A stretch of DNA of 64,000 nt from Flavobacteriales bacterium (GTDB lineage Bacteria; Bacteroidota; Bacteroidia; Flavobacteriales_D; Crocinitomicaceae). The translations under genes and the position numbers were made by a program. The DNA is taken from assembly GCA_947460825.1 (NCBI GenBank), contig CANHHA010000007.1:20409-84408 (forward strand), in the 5' to 3' direction. Numbering within the stretch: position 1 is the first letter of the stretch; each line of letters starts with the position of its first letter. Of this stretch, positions 36,666-45,736 are shown piece by piece. The notes below the pieces were generated by a model. The model did no database searches. It saw nothing but the letters and a program-made list of their open reading frames with translations, and was not told where the DNA came from.

Positions 36666-37120
36666 ATAAGTTGATTTATTTAAAAGCAATATTTTTGATC
36701 ATGTTGTTGGTTAATTCCAACGGAAGTTGGTCCCAGGGTAATCTTCAATTCTCTCAAGTTATCAACCTCACTCCGGGTAATACGTATACCGTACCTGCAA
36801 ATAAAGTATTAAAAATTGAATCATTAACATTCCAATCTCTTCCCATATATACCACAAGTTTGCAATCACAACAGTGTGCTGGAAATAATACTTGCCAATG
36901 TACATGGTCCGCCCAGTCATATTTGAATATTGGTTCCTTATCTTACTCATCGCAATTGGCTATTTCTAGTTCTATCGGACCTTGCCCTGCCACTAATTCG
37001 GCTAGTGTTACTCTTCCAAACATAGTTTTCCCAATATGGTTAAACGCAGGCAAACAAATTTCTATACAAAATATAACGGGCGTTATGTTATCAGCAATAG
37101 AGTTTAATATTATTCCATGA
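36662..37120 (+). CDS. Small secreted protein of unknown function
   Basis: 152 aa with a signal peptide ending 'GSWSQ'. The mature part is rich in S, T, N and Q, with 'LTPGNTYTVPANKVLKIES' and a cysteine pair in 'CAGNNTCQC', and looks like a single beta domain. There is no sorting domain. It overlaps the UDG-like gene by 4 bp (ATGA), an odd pairing of a cytoplasmic and an exported product. Confidence 0.65.
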   Translation: MNKLIYLKAIFLIMLLVNSNGSWSQGNLQFSQVINLTPGNTYTVPANKVLKIESLTFQSLPIYTTSLQSQQCAGNNTCQCTWSAQSYLNIGSLSYSSQLAISSSIGPCPATNSASVTLPNIVFPIWLNAGKQISIQNITGVMLSAIEFNIIP

Positions 37121-37208
37121 TGGCTTAAGCGCATCGCTGTAGTATTATAATAAATCTTATCAAGATATATGTCAACTCATTATGCACATCAATCCTTTGA
37201 TGTTGATG

Positions 37209-37562
37209 CTATCTCAACCTCCCCACCATCAAAAACACCCCAAACCCCGCTCCAAGAGAGAGTACTATATTAACGGCAAGAAGCGCCCATTGTCCTTGCT
37301 CAAACAACTGAACATTCTCAGCTGAAAAGGTGCTGAAGGTGCTAAATCCTCCACAAAATCCAACCCCAATCAATGGTAACAACCACGCAGGTTTGTCTCC
37401 AGATTTTAAATATATAACCAACAAGGCAAGGAGGGCCGTAGCAAGAACATTGCTGACCAAGGTAGCCCAAGGGAAATGCTTTGATTGTACCAGCTGTTGA
37501 GCAATGAAGTAACGAAGCATACTGCCCATCCCGCCGCCAATAAATACTAAGATCCAGTTCAT
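37209..37562 (-). CDS. fluC: Fluoride channel FluC (CrcB)
   Basis: 117 aa with four transmembrane helices. Family motifs: 'GGGMGSMLRYFIA' at the N-terminus, 'WATLVSNVLATALL' (with the conserved asparagine) and 'GVGFCGGFSTFSTFSAE' with the phenylalanine box. It forms a dimeric channel that lets F- leave the cell. The start overlaps the PAP2 stop by 4 bp, so there is no room for a fluoride riboswitch directly upstream. Last gene of the hpt-adk-obgE-PAP2-fluC operon. Confidence 0.95.
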   Translation of the reverse strand: MNWILVFIGGGMGSMLRYFIAQQLVQSKHFPWATLVSNVLATALLALLVIYLKSGDKPAWLLPLIGVGFCGGFSTFSTFSAENVQLFEQGQWALLAVNIVLSLGAGFGVFLMVGRLR

Positions 37563-38137
37563 AGGTCTAATGTTTTTTTAGCGAAAACCTGTGCGGCAAA
37601 TCCAAGGAGACCACCAACAAGTATTCCCGCAAAGATATCACTTGGATAATGCACCCCTAAATACATGCGGCTGTAACATACCAAGATTCCCCAGATTCCC
37701 AATACCCACAACCAGAGATTATTCTTGCGATGAATGAGTGGAACGATAAAAAAATAAAATCCTGCATAGTTCGCGGCATGTGAAGAAATGAACCCGTATT
37801 GTCCTCCGCGATAATACACCCCAGGAGATTCCTCGTAATAATGCAGTTTCGGGCCTATAACTAAGTGATGTGAGGGCCTGTAACGTTTAACCCCTTCTTT
37901 GAAAACGCGGCTCGATATAAGGTCTGTTAGGATTACCGTTAGTAAAATTACCCCAAAAATATACAGGGATTTTTTCCATGCATATTGTCTGAAAAGGATC
38001 GCCAGTGTTATTGCGTATAAGGGGAACGATATCCATGTTTTGCTCGCATACCAAAAAAAGTAATCTAACCATGGAGTATTCCATCCGTTAATAAGCACTA
38101 GGAGTTCTTGGTCTATATGCTCAAGCCATCCGATCAT
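37559..38137 (-). CDS. PAP2-family phosphatase
   Basis: 192 aa integral membrane protein. The three phosphatase motifs are visible: '[11 protein letters not shown]' (motif 1, KxxxxxxRP), '[13 protein letters not shown]' (motif 2, SxxH) and '[17 protein letters not shown]' (motif 3, SRxxxxxHxxxD). Such enzymes dephosphorylate undecaprenyl pyrophosphate or lipid phosphates at the periplasmic face. Overlaps obgE by 4 bp and fluC by 4 bp. Confidence 0.93.
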   Translation of the reverse strand: MIGWLEHIDQELLVLINGWNTPWLDYFFWYASKTWISFPLYAITLAILFRQYAWKKSLYIFGVILLTVILTDLISSRVFKEGVKRYRPSHHLVIGPKLHYYEESPGVYYRGGQYGFISSHAANYAGFYFFIVPLIHRKNNLWLWVLGIWGILVCYSRMYLGVHYPSDIFAGILVGGLLGFAAQVFAKKTLDL

Positions 38138-39126
38138 TCATTCAAGGCTTTCCAAATCATATCTTTCAATTCAGACAAACCCGTTTGAGCTACTGCGGAG
38201 ATAAAACAAACCGGTAAATCTTTAGGGAGTAATTTAGTCATTTGCTTCATCATGAGTTCATCCAACATATCGCTTTTGGTAATAGCCAACATACGCGTTT
38301 TGTGCACCAATTCCGGATTGTATTTTTTGAGCTCCTTCAGTAGAATTTTGTATTCTTTTTTAATGTCGCTGCTGTCTGCTGGTATCATGAAAAGCAACAC
38401 AGAATTCCGTTCAATGTGTCTGAGGAAACGCAAACCAAGACCTTTTCCCTCATGTGCACCTTCAATAATCCCAGGAATGTCTGCCATTACAAAAGAACGA
38501 TGGTCTCGGTATGAGACAATTCCTAAGTTAGGCCTTAGTGTGGTAAATGGATAATCCCCAATTTCTGGTTTGGCTGCAGACAGCACTGAAAGCAAGGTGC
38601 TTTTACCGGCATTTGGAAATCCGACTAACCCAACATCAGCAAGGATTTTTAATTCCAAGATTTTCCATCCCTCCATGCCTGTTTCACCGGGTTGAGCGTA
38701 CCTTGGTGTTTGGTTGGTTGGCGATTTAAAATGGTCGTTTCCGAGTCCTCCACGTCCGCCGCGCTCAATGATTTTCTCCTCTCCCTCTTCGGTAATTTCA
38801 AACAAGACTTCACCGGTTTCACCATCTTTTGCAATCGTACCAAGAGGTACTTCTATGTAGCTGTCTTTTCCTTGCGCACCGGTTTTGAGTGCCCCTGAAC
38901 CATGAACGCCATGATCAGCCTTGATATGTTTTTGGTATTTTAAATGTAGTAAGGTCCACAGCTGTTTGTTTCCTCGAACAATAATATGCCCCCCACGACC
39001 ACCGTCTCCTCCATCTGGTCCACCTTTCGGTATATACTTTTCTCTTCTAAAGTGGGTTGAACCGCCTCCGCCGTTACCTGATTTTGTGTGGATTTTAACG
39101 TAATCAACGAAATTGTCTGAAGCCAT
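38134..39126 (-). CDS. obgE: GTPase Obg
   Basis: 330 aa. The N-terminal glycine-rich Obg domain is seen ('[20 protein letters not shown]'), followed by the G domain with G1 '[11 protein letters not shown]', G2 'YPFTTLRP', G3 'DIPGIIEGA' and G4 'TKSD'. It is involved in late 50S ribosome assembly and stress control. It lacks the extra C-terminal domain found in some Firmicutes. The start codon shares one base with the adk stop (TAATG). Confidence 0.96.
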   Translation of the reverse strand: MASDNFVDYVKIHTKSGNGGGGSTHFRREKYIPKGGPDGGDGGRGGHIIVRGNKQLWTLLHLKYQKHIKADHGVHGSGALKTGAQGKDSYIEVPLGTIAKDGETGEVLFEITEEGEEKIIERGGRGGLGNDHFKSPTNQTPRYAQPGETGMEGWKILELKILADVGLVGFPNAGKSTLLSVLSAAKPEIGDYPFTTLRPNLGIVSYRDHRSFVMADIPGIIEGAHEGKGLGLRFLRHIERNSVLLFMIPADSSDIKKEYKILLKELKKYNPELVHKTRMLAITKSDMLDELMMKQMTKLLPKDLPVCFISAVAQTGLSELKDMIWKALNE

Positions 39127-39701
39127 TATTTTTTTGAATCAATTGCGGAAAAAAGCCGCTCGGTTATGGAATCTATGGTGCCGATTCCATCGATTGCAAT
39201 ATACTTGTGTTGAGCTGCATAGTAATCCTTAACAGGAGCTGTTTCTCGGTTGTACACGGCAATTCGGTTGGCAATAATTTCTGGGTCTGCATCATCGGCT
39301 CGACCACTGCTGATGGCTCTTGTAGTTAATCGAGCTTTAAGTTCTTCTTCCGCAACCTCGAGACCGAGCATCACGGTAATGGCTGTATTCAATGTTTCAA
39401 GAAGCGTATCCAAGGCATTAGCTTGCGGATTTGTTCTAGGAAAGCCATCAAAGATGAATCCCTTGGGATCGTGTTGCTTCAACACTTCATTCTTTAACAT
39501 ATCAATGGTTACTTCGTCTGGTACCAAGTGACCTTGGTCCATGTAGGTACGCGCAAGTTTACCGAGTTCTGTTTCATTTTTTAAATGATACCGAAAGATA
39601 TCTCCGGTGGAGAGATGAACTAGCTTATATCGTTCAATGAGTCGTTCTGATTGGGTGCCTTTGCCTGCCCCCGGAGGTCCAAATAATACAATGTTTAACA
39701 T
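39126..39701 (-). CDS. adk: Adenylate kinase
   Basis: 191 aa, the short-lid type. The P-loop is '[11 protein letters not shown]' (residues 7-17), the AMP-binding segment '[11 protein letters not shown]', and the '[11 protein letters not shown]' motif follows. The lid is short and carries '[14 protein letters not shown]', without zinc cysteines. It interconverts ATP and AMP with two ADP. Between hpt and obgE, in one operon. Confidence 0.97.
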   Translation of the reverse strand: MLNIVLFGPPGAGKGTQSERLIERYKLVHLSTGDIFRYHLKNETELGKLARTYMDQGHLVPDEVTIDMLKNEVLKQHDPKGFIFDGFPRTNPQANALDTLLETLNTAITVMLGLEVAEEELKARLTTRAISSGRADDADPEIIANRIAVYNRETAPVKDYYAAQHKYIAIDGIGTIDSITERLFSAIDSKK

Positions 39702-39706
39702 ATGTC

Positions 39707-40243
39707 TTAAGATTTGACTTGGTAAATTGCGGATAAATTACGTCCGTGTTGGTCATAGTCTAATCCATAACCTACTACGAATTTATTGGGAATCTCAAAA
39801 CCATAATATTTCGGTGGATGGATCCCACGATAGGCCTCCTTTTTAAAAAGTGTGGCACAAACTTCAATGGATACAGGCTCTTGAATGGAGAGTAATTTTA
39901 TTACCTTATCGATGGTGATTCCCGTGTCTACAATATCTTCAATAATAATTACGTGCCGATCTTTCACGGTTCCCGTTAATCCAATGAGTTCATCAACCCG
40001 GCCCGTGGTTTCCGTTCCTGCATACGAACTTACTTTCATGAACGAAATTTCACAGGGAAGCGTGATTCGTTTCATTAGGTCTGAGGTAAACATGAATGCG
40101 CCATTCAATACCGAAAGAAAGATCAATTCTTTTCCTTCATAATCTGTGTTTATTCGATGGGCCAACGAATCAACAGCGGCGAGAATCTCGGATTCACTGA
40201 GATACGGAATGAATGATTTATCGTGTAATTGAATGGTTTCCAT
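39707..40243 (-). CDS. hpt: Hypoxanthine phosphoribosyltransferase
   Basis: 178 aa. The PRPP-binding loop is 'VIIIEDIVDTGITI', and 'FLSVLNGAFMF' is the upstream loop. 'FVVGYGLDYDQHGRNL' near the end is the purine-recognition region. It salvages hypoxanthine and guanine. First gene of the operon; -7 box 13 nt upstream. It diverges from purK, so purine salvage and synthesis share one intergenic region. Confidence 0.96.
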   Translation of the reverse strand: METIQLHDKSFIPYLSESEILAAVDSLAHRINTDYEGKELIFLSVLNGAFMFTSDLMKRITLPCEISFMKVSSYAGTETTGRVDELIGLTGTVKDRHVIIIEDIVDTGITIDKVIKLLSIQEPVSIEVCATLFKKEAYRGIHPPKYYGFEIPNKFVVGYGLDYDQHGRNLSAIYQVKS

Positions 40244-40256
40244 ACGTAATGTGGGT

Positions 40257-40264
40257 CAAAGGTA
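40257..40264 (-). promoter_or_regulatory. Likely -7 box of the hpt operon
   Basis: TACCTTTG on the minus strand, 13 nt before the hpt ATG. Confidence 0.5.
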
Positions 40265-40309
40265 CTAAAAAACCAAAAACGAATGAAGTGAAACAATACG
40301 TGCTTTAGC

Positions 40310-40317
40310 TATCTTTG
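40310..40317 (+). promoter_or_regulatory. Likely -7 box of purK
   Basis: TATCTTTG 19 nt before the purK ATG, divergent from the hpt box 45 bp away. Confidence 0.5.
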
Positions 40318-40336
40318 TCAGAAATACGGATATTGG

Positions 40337-41461
40337 ATGTATAAAAAGATTGGCGTGCTTGGCGGTGGTCAGCTCGGACGAATGCTCATTCAAGAAGCAA
40401 TAAACTTGGATGTTGAACTCCATTGTTTAGAGAATGATGATGACGCACCTTGTGCGAAAATTGCCCATGGATTTAAAAAAGGTTCCATTACCGATAAACA
40501 AACGGTACTTGATTTCGGTGCTGCATTTGATCTAATAACCGTTGAAATAGAGAATGTCTCGATTGAAGCGCTCTATGAATTGGAAGGATTGGGAAAAAAG
40601 GTATTTCCGCAACCTCGGGTACTGGAATTAATAAAAGATAAAGGCCTTCAGAAACAATTTTATGCGCAGCATAATATCCCAACGGCTCCCTTCATGTTAT
40701 TGGATGCTAATTCAGATGACATTCCTCCGTTGGATTTTCCATTTGTACAAAAGCTCCGCGTTGGAGGATATGATGGTAAAGGGGTTAAAATAATACGTTC
40801 TCAAACGGATTGGGAAAATCGATTTACTCTTCCATCTGTGATTGAAGCGATGATTCCCTTTGAGAAAGAATTGTCGGTAATTGTAGCCAGAAATCCAAAT
40901 GGTGAAGCAACCTGCTTTGATGCGGTAGAATGTGAATTCAATTCGGAAGCAAATTTGGTGGAATTTCAGTTTTCACCGGCAGCCATTTCCAAAGAAATAG
41001 AAGCCAAGGCTCAGGAAATTGCCAAGCATGTGATTTCAACCTTAGATATGGTGGGTTTGTTGGCGGTAGAGTTCTTTCTTACTGAATCCGGGGAGTTGTT
41101 AGTCAATGAAATCGCTCCACGGCCACATAATTCCGGACATCACACCATCGAGTGTTGCTATACCTCACAATTTGCGCAGCATTTGAGAGCAATTTTGAAT
41201 TTACCCTTGGGAGACACACGCTTGATTATGCCTGGGGCCATGCTGAATATTGTTGGAGAAAAGGGATTTGAAGGACCTGCCGTTTATCAAGGGTTGCAGG
41301 ATGTTTTAGCAATGTCAGGAGTGTATGTGCATTTGTACGGTAAATCAACTACGAAACCTTTTCGGAAAATGGGTCATGTGACCGTGTTGGGAAGAGAGAT
41401 ATCTGAAATAAAAGAGCGAATCGAGTACATAAAAACAACCTTATTATGTCAAAGCTACTAA
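40337..41461 (+). CDS. purK: 5-(carboxyamino)imidazole ribonucleotide synthase
   Basis: 374 aa ATP-grasp enzyme of de novo purine synthesis; it makes N5-CAIR from AIR, bicarbonate and ATP. The N-terminal 'GVLGGGQLGRML' and central 'KLRVGGYDGKGV' are characteristic. The metal/ATP residues lie in 'VEFFLTESGELLVNEIAPRPHNSGH'. The next gene starts inside its last 16 bp. Confidence 0.96.
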   Translation: MYKKIGVLGGGQLGRMLIQEAINLDVELHCLENDDDAPCAKIAHGFKKGSITDKQTVLDFGAAFDLITVEIENVSIEALYELEGLGKKVFPQPRVLELIKDKGLQKQFYAQHNIPTAPFMLLDANSDDIPPLDFPFVQKLRVGGYDGKGVKIIRSQTDWENRFTLPSVIEAMIPFEKELSVIVARNPNGEATCFDAVECEFNSEANLVEFQFSPAAISKEIEAKAQEIAKHVISTLDMVGLLAVEFFLTESGELLVNEIAPRPHNSGHHTIECCYTSQFAQHLRAILNLPLGDTRLIMPGAMLNIVGEKGFEGPAVYQGLQDVLAMSGVYVHLYGKSTTKPFRKMGHVTVLGREISEIKERIEYIKTTLLCQSY

Positions 41462-42099
41462 GTTACAGCATGGGATGTTTACTGCTTATCTTTATAAGCA
41501 GTGCATGCAAGGCGAATAAAAAAGCGTGTTCAATTCCAAAAGCTTCCGTAAAACAGGAAATAGAGCAGTGGAAAGCAGAATTATTGATTAACGGTGAGGT
41601 AGGTCCTCCGTGCAAAAGGCGATACGATATTTGGATTGAAGAAAATCCAAATTATTATTACGGAATGCAACCGGTAAAGGAACTGAGCTCAGATTTAAAT
41701 GAGGATGGTAAAGAGGAGTTACTTTGTTATTTTCCGGCGGTTAACTGCGTTGGAGGAAATGGAACTGATTCAGATTTTGCGATGTTCTTGTTTCATAAGG
41801 ATAGCATGTTACTAACCAATAAACGAATCAGTCTACAAATAGAAGAATATATCGAAGCTACCATTTATTCCAACCGTCTTGGTGAGAAAACGATCGAAAT
41901 AACAGATGTAAATATATTTTATGAATCAATGACGCGAACGATCAATGGCCGCTATGCGCTTTGGGTGTATGAAGATGCCCACTGTTGTCCATCCTACGAA
42001 GGTACATTTAGCTATGATCCGTTTGAATTATCGATTGAAATGATGGATAAAACGCTTGGTGAAATCACCAATGATGCAGCTGAGATGCGCGGGTTTTAA
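41446..42099 (+). CDS. Lipoprotein of unknown function
   Basis: 217 aa if started at ATG 41446, which overlaps the 3' end of purK; an ATG at 41470 would also leave a good signal. Lipobox 'ISSACKA' follows a hydrophobic segment. The mature part contains 'LSSDLNEDGKEELLCYFPAVNCVGGNGTDSD', resembling a calcium-binding-like D-N-D-G loop. No family recognised. The last gene before the transposase region. Confidence 0.7.
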   Translation: MSKLLSYSMGCLLLIFISSACKANKKACSIPKASVKQEIEQWKAELLINGEVGPPCKRRYDIWIEENPNYYYGMQPVKELSSDLNEDGKEELLCYFPAVNCVGGNGTDSDFAMFLFHKDSMLLTNKRISLQIEEYIEATIYSNRLGEKTIEITDVNIFYESMTRTINGRYALWVYEDAHCCPSYEGTFSYDPFELSIEMMDKTLGEITNDAAEMRGF

Positions 42100-42115
42100 T
42101 CGGGTATAAATTTGT

Positions 42116-42173
42116 GTACGACTCCGAAGGAGTCGATTTAATTCGGTTTCCATTAGGTAAAATATAGGACTCC
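42116..42173 (+). repeat. 58-bp direct repeat, left copy
   Basis: Begins gtacgactccgaaggagtcg and runs through to ggactcc. The same 58 bases occur at 43000-43057, just after the transposase stop codon. Each copy starts within 20 bp after the stop of a gene. Confidence 0.9.
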
Positions 42174-42480
42174 TTCGGAGTCTCAAATGTTACACGAACA
42201 ATTGAGCTCTAAATGAGACGACTCCATTCGGAGTCGAATTAAACTTCGTTGGTGTAGTTGTAAATCGGGGTCCTTTTGGTAAGAATTAGGACTCCATCGG
42301 AGTCCGATGTATTAACAAAGAATCGAGCTCAAAAGAGACGACTCCATCGGAGTCGAATTAAACCTCGTTGATGTAGTTGTAAATCGGGGTCCTTTTGGTA
42401 AGAACTAGGACTCCATCGGAGTCCGATGTATTAACAAAGAATCGATCTCAAAAGAGACGACTCCATCGGAGTCGAACCAT
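42116..42480. repeat. REP-like palindrome array upstream of the RAYT gene
   Basis: About three units with a period of 119-120 bp, each with two palindromes: ggactccatcggagtcc (42168 variant, 42288, 42408) and cgactccatcggagtcg (42219 variant, 42339, 42458). The linkers 'gttgtaaatcggggtcctt' and 'gtattaacaaagaatcga' are almost identical between units. The units are alike along their whole length. Confidence 0.9.
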
Positions 42481-42531
42481 ACAAAACCTAAACAACGAAA
42501 AATAAAATATAAAAAATGTTGTTTAAGAGCT

Positions 42532-42999
42532 ATGCCAAATACCTATTCTCAAATATATATTCACCTCGTTTTCGCGGTAAAATATCGACAATCTTTGATA
42601 AATGAATCCTGGGAAACTGAGCTTTACAAGTATATTAATGGTGTTATTCAAAACAAGGGTCAGCTTCCTATCGCGATTAATGGAATGCCAGATCATATTC
42701 ACATTCTATTTATCATGAAGCCTACCTGTTGCATATCTGATTTGGTACGAGAAATTAAAAAATCGAGCACTGAATTTATTACCGTAAAAGGTTTTGTGCG
42801 CACCAAATTTCAATGGCAACAAGGTTTTGGCGCATTTTCTTACAGTCAGTCTTCGTTGGGAAATGTGAAGCGATATATAGAAAATCAAAAACATCATCAT
42901 GCGGTAAAAACGTTTAAGAGAGAATATCAAGAATTTTTAAGCATGTTTGATATTGATTATAATCAGGATTATTTGTTTGATTGGATTCTTGAAAAATAG
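42532..42999 (+). mobile_element. RAYT/IS200-like Y1 transposase gene (TnpA-REP type)
   Basis: 155 aa, complete. It is a Y1 HUH nuclease: 'YIHLVFAVKYR' at the N-terminus, the HUH pair H55 and H57 in 'MPDHIHILF', and the candidate nucleophile Y115 in 'VKRYIENQKHHH'. IS200-like single-strand transposases and REP-associated tyrosine transposases (RAYTs) share this domain. The gene lies inside an array of palindromes on both sides, which is the RAYT arrangement, whereas IS200 elements carry only one hairpin at each end. Its product presumably nicks or moves the palindromic repeats. It looks intact and may be active. Confidence 0.88.
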
Positions 43000-43057
43000 G
43001 TACGACTCCGAAGGAGTCGATTTAATTCGGTTTCCATTAGGTAAAATATAGGACTCC
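43000..43057 (+). repeat. 58-bp direct repeat, right copy
   Basis: Exact copy of 42116-42173, starting with the base after the transposase stop codon. The two copies bracket the upstream array plus the transposase as one 884-bp unit. Confidence 0.9.
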
Positions 43058-43358
43058 ATCGGAGTCCGATGTATTAACAAAGAATCGATCTCAAAAGAGA
43101 CGACTCCATCGGAGTCGAATTAAACTTCGTTGGTGTAGTTGTAAATCGGGGTCCTTTTGGTAAGAATTAGGACTCCATCGGAGTCCGATGTATTAACCAA
43201 GGATCGATCTCAAAAGAGACGACTCCATCGGAGTCGAACTAAACCTCGTTGATGTAGTTGTAAATCGGGGTCCTTTTGGTAAGAATTAGGACTCCATCGG
43301 AGTCCGATGTATTAACAAAGAATCGAGCTCAAAAGAGACGACTCCATCGGAGTCGAAC
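43000..43358. repeat. REP-like palindrome array downstream of the RAYT gene
   Basis: About three units of 119 bp, same sequence as the upstream array and in the same orientation. ggactccatcggagtcc lies at 43051, 43170 and 43289; cgactccatcggagtcg at 43101, 43220 and 43339. No other gene is seen between 43000 and 43393. Confidence 0.9.
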
Positions 43359-43393
43359 AAATTGTGGACGCAATGTACGACTGCTCGTCAAAT

Positions 43394-44713
43394 TCAAAGT
43401 TTTAACAATTCTGATTTGGCAATCCTCACATAATAATTTGTGGCATTTGGATAATCGGCAGCGTTGCCATTCAAAAGTAGAATATCAATGTAATTTGAGT
43501 TTATGTTCGCACTGTTCATGCGATTGCTGAGGTATATATAGTTTCCTGAGGTAAATGCGGGAGTTTTTATACAAGTCAGTGGACCATCGATGCCTTTTTT
43601 TATGTACAATTTGTCATATTTGATGCATAGGTAATAGATTTGCCCTTGGTGTTCTATTATTCTAACCCTATTAATTTCATCGGATTCTAGATTCAAAGGG
43701 GTAGAAATCACATTCCCTCCTTGATCAAGTTCTATTTGAGTATATGAGGCTTTCCATTCAACGATAGGGTCTAAGTAGCGTTGATAAATTCCAAGCACCC
43801 GGTCATCGGAAGTGACAAATAACTCGCAGTTATCGGCAAGTCTATTTCTTGTAGAAGCAAGTGGATGCGTGCTTAAATCAATAAGGGTTTGGTGGCTCCA
43901 GCTGCCATTCAAGCGGTTGAAAAGTTTGTTTTTATGATAAATTGCCGGTAATCCAGGCCCCACATAATCGTCTTGTATTGCCAAGATACAGGGGCCGTTT
44001 GAGGTGGTGGCGACAAATGGATAATAGTAAGAGTTTCCGAGGTTTTGTCCTGCGAATTCTTCACTCCATGATGCTGCGTTTTCTTGCTTGGAATATATCT
44101 TGACATCTTGATTAATTCCAAAAGAAACGTACAAGGAATTATCAGCACCAATTGCGGCCCCAATACGAATATTTACAGATTCCGGCTCACCTTGGTTATG
44201 GTCTTTAATGATTTCATTCAAGTGAGAATCAATATTTCCGGCAGAAGAATTAGGAAACCAATAATGCTTGAGCCTTCCCAAAGAACCATTTTCCGAAGGG
44301 TTAATCTCTGTAGGTTCAAACACAATAACGTGCAGCAAACCATGGGAATCAATCAATAGATTTACAGGCCGTGAAGTGGGTATGCCAGCTCCCTTTACCC
44401 AATTTCCTTGATTCGTCCTACAATAAATATAGGCTGTTGAAGAATTATTGGCATTGGGATATCCATTGACAAGGTTTTCATTTTCAATAACTGCCATAAA
44501 CACCTTATCCTCGAAGCGAACAATTTTTTGTTGATTGTACCCCCACCATGTAGCATTTTGATCGTGGTAAGTACTTCCTGGTATTGTTTCGAATGTTATC
44601 TGCTCGAGGTAGTTACTCAGCGGTACTTTGTCCTTATTGCAACTTGAAATAAAAAAGATAACGCAAAACGCAAGCGAATGGTTTATGAGATAAATGAGCT
44701 TTCTTCTGCTCAT
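43394..44713 (-). CDS. Lipoprotein of unknown function, propeller-like
   Basis: 439 aa from the ATG at 44713, which overlaps the amidohydrolase stop as ATGA; the longer frame starting at 44743 lies inside that gene and is less likely. The signal ends in the lipobox 'FISSCNK'. The mature part has repeated strand patterns such as 'GLLHVIVFEPTEI', 'NSLYVSFGINQDVKIYS' and 'QIYYLCIKYDKLYIKKG', suggesting a beta-propeller. No family recognised. Its 3' end is 35 bp from the repeat array. Confidence 0.7.
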   Translation of the reverse strand: MSRRKLIYLINHSLAFCVIFFISSCNKDKVPLSNYLEQITFETIPGSTYHDQNATWWGYNQQKIVRFEDKVFMAVIENENLVNGYPNANNSSTAYIYCRTNQGNWVKGAGIPTSRPVNLLIDSHGLLHVIVFEPTEINPSENGSLGRLKHYWFPNSSAGNIDSHLNEIIKDHNQGEPESVNIRIGAAIGADNSLYVSFGINQDVKIYSKQENAASWSEEFAGQNLGNSYYYPFVATTSNGPCILAIQDDYVGPGLPAIYHKNKLFNRLNGSWSHQTLIDLSTHPLASTRNRLADNCELFVTSDDRVLGIYQRYLDPIVEWKASYTQIELDQGGNVISTPLNLESDEINRVRIIEHQGQIYYLCIKYDKLYIKKGIDGPLTCIKTPAFTSGNYIYLSNRMNSANINSNYIDILLLNGNAADYPNATNYYVRIAKSELLKL

Positions 44714-45717
44714 AAAAATTCGGTTATTTCCAACCCCAACCATTCCAAGGTAGCATTACAGAAAATATCTTCGATCTGGGTTTTCGATAGGTCGCTTTCT
44801 TCAATGAATTTACCAATCTCTAAATCACCAAGCGGAAATGGATAATCCGAACCCAAACACACCCGTTTTGATCCCTGCATGTTCAGGATATATTTCAAGG
44901 CATCTATGTCATGCGTAATGCTATCAACCCAAAATTTACCTACATATTCCCGGGGATTTACTGGATTGTCTATTGCAACCAAATCTGGCCTGCAATTGAA
45001 TCCATGTTCGATGCGTCCGAGGGTAGGTAAAAAGGATCCGCCAGCGTGGGAAAAACATACCCGTAACTTCGGTAAGCGCTCAAGTACACCGCCAAATATC
45101 ATGGAGCATGCCGCTCTGGAGGTTTCTGCGGGCATTCCAACCAACCAAGGCAGCCAATATTTATTCATGCTGTCAAATCCCATCATTTGCCATGGGTGAA
45201 TCATGACGGCTAGGCCAAGGCGACTACAGGCTTCAAATATGGGAAAAAATTCGTCTTCACTCAGGTTCTTATCGTTGATGTTAGATCCAATTTGAATGCC
45301 GACTAACCCAAGGGCTTTAATGCGTTCTAATTCTTTAATGGCCTCCTCGGTATCTTGCATTGGGATCGTTCCTAAACCGATGTAATTTTTGGGGTATTGT
45401 TGAACCAATTCAGCAATGTGGTCATTTAAAAATCGTGATAATTCCGCACAATCCTTAGGGTTTGCCCAATACGAGAACATTACCGGAATGGTACAAACCA
45501 CTTGCACTTGTGTGTTAAATTGTTCGTATTCTTTAATCCGTAACGATTCATCCCAACAATTTTCTACGATCCTGCGAAAGAAGTTCCCACCTTGAATCAT
45601 ATTGGCTGAGCCATCGGTATTCGATTCCAAGTGTATGAACTTTCCATATCCGAATTTCTCTGTCCAATTGGGCATTGTTTTCGGGAGAATGTGCGTGTGC
45701 ATGTCTATTTTCAACAT
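44710..45717 (-). CDS. ACMSD-like amidohydrolase (aminocarboxymuconate-semialdehyde decarboxylase family)
   Basis: 335 aa metal-dependent hydrolase/decarboxylase. It starts 'KIDMHTHILP' with the metal-binding HxH (H7, H9). Further ligands lie in 'AVMIHPWQMMG' and 'VCFSHAGGSFLPT', and the catalytic aspartate in 'LGSDYPFPLG'. The close match of the N-terminus ('HILP...W.EKFGYG.F..LE') to ACMSD points to the kynurenine pathway of tryptophan breakdown. No other kynurenine gene is in the window. TACCTTCG lies 4 nt before the ATG. Confidence 0.85.
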   Translation of the reverse strand: MLKIDMHTHILPKTMPNWTEKFGYGKFIHLESNTDGSANMIQGGNFFRRIVENCWDESLRIKEYEQFNTQVQVVCTIPVMFSYWANPKDCAELSRFLNDHIAELVQQYPKNYIGLGTIPMQDTEEAIKELERIKALGLVGIQIGSNINDKNLSEDEFFPIFEACSRLGLAVMIHPWQMMGFDSMNKYWLPWLVGMPAETSRAACSMIFGGVLERLPKLRVCFSHAGGSFLPTLGRIEHGFNCRPDLVAIDNPVNPREYVGKFWVDSITHDIDALKYILNMQGSKRVCLGSDYPFPLGDLEIGKFIEESDLSKTQIEDIFCNATLEWLGLEITEFL

Positions 45718-45721
45718 GATG

Positions 45722-45729
45722 CGAAGGTA
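45722..45729 (-). promoter_or_regulatory. Promoter -7 box 4 nt before the ACMSD-like gene
   Basis: TACCTTCG on the minus strand, TAnnTTTG with one change, 4 nt before the ATG. Confidence 0.45.
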
Positions 45730-45736
45730 CTAATTT

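Noticed and set aside
37209..37562. Fluoride riboswitch in front of fluC
   Set aside because: fluC starts 4 bp inside the preceding gene, so there is no leader for one.
42116..43358. CRISPR array
   Set aside because: The units are alike along their whole length, so there are no unique spacers; no cas genes; a RAYT gene explains the repeats.
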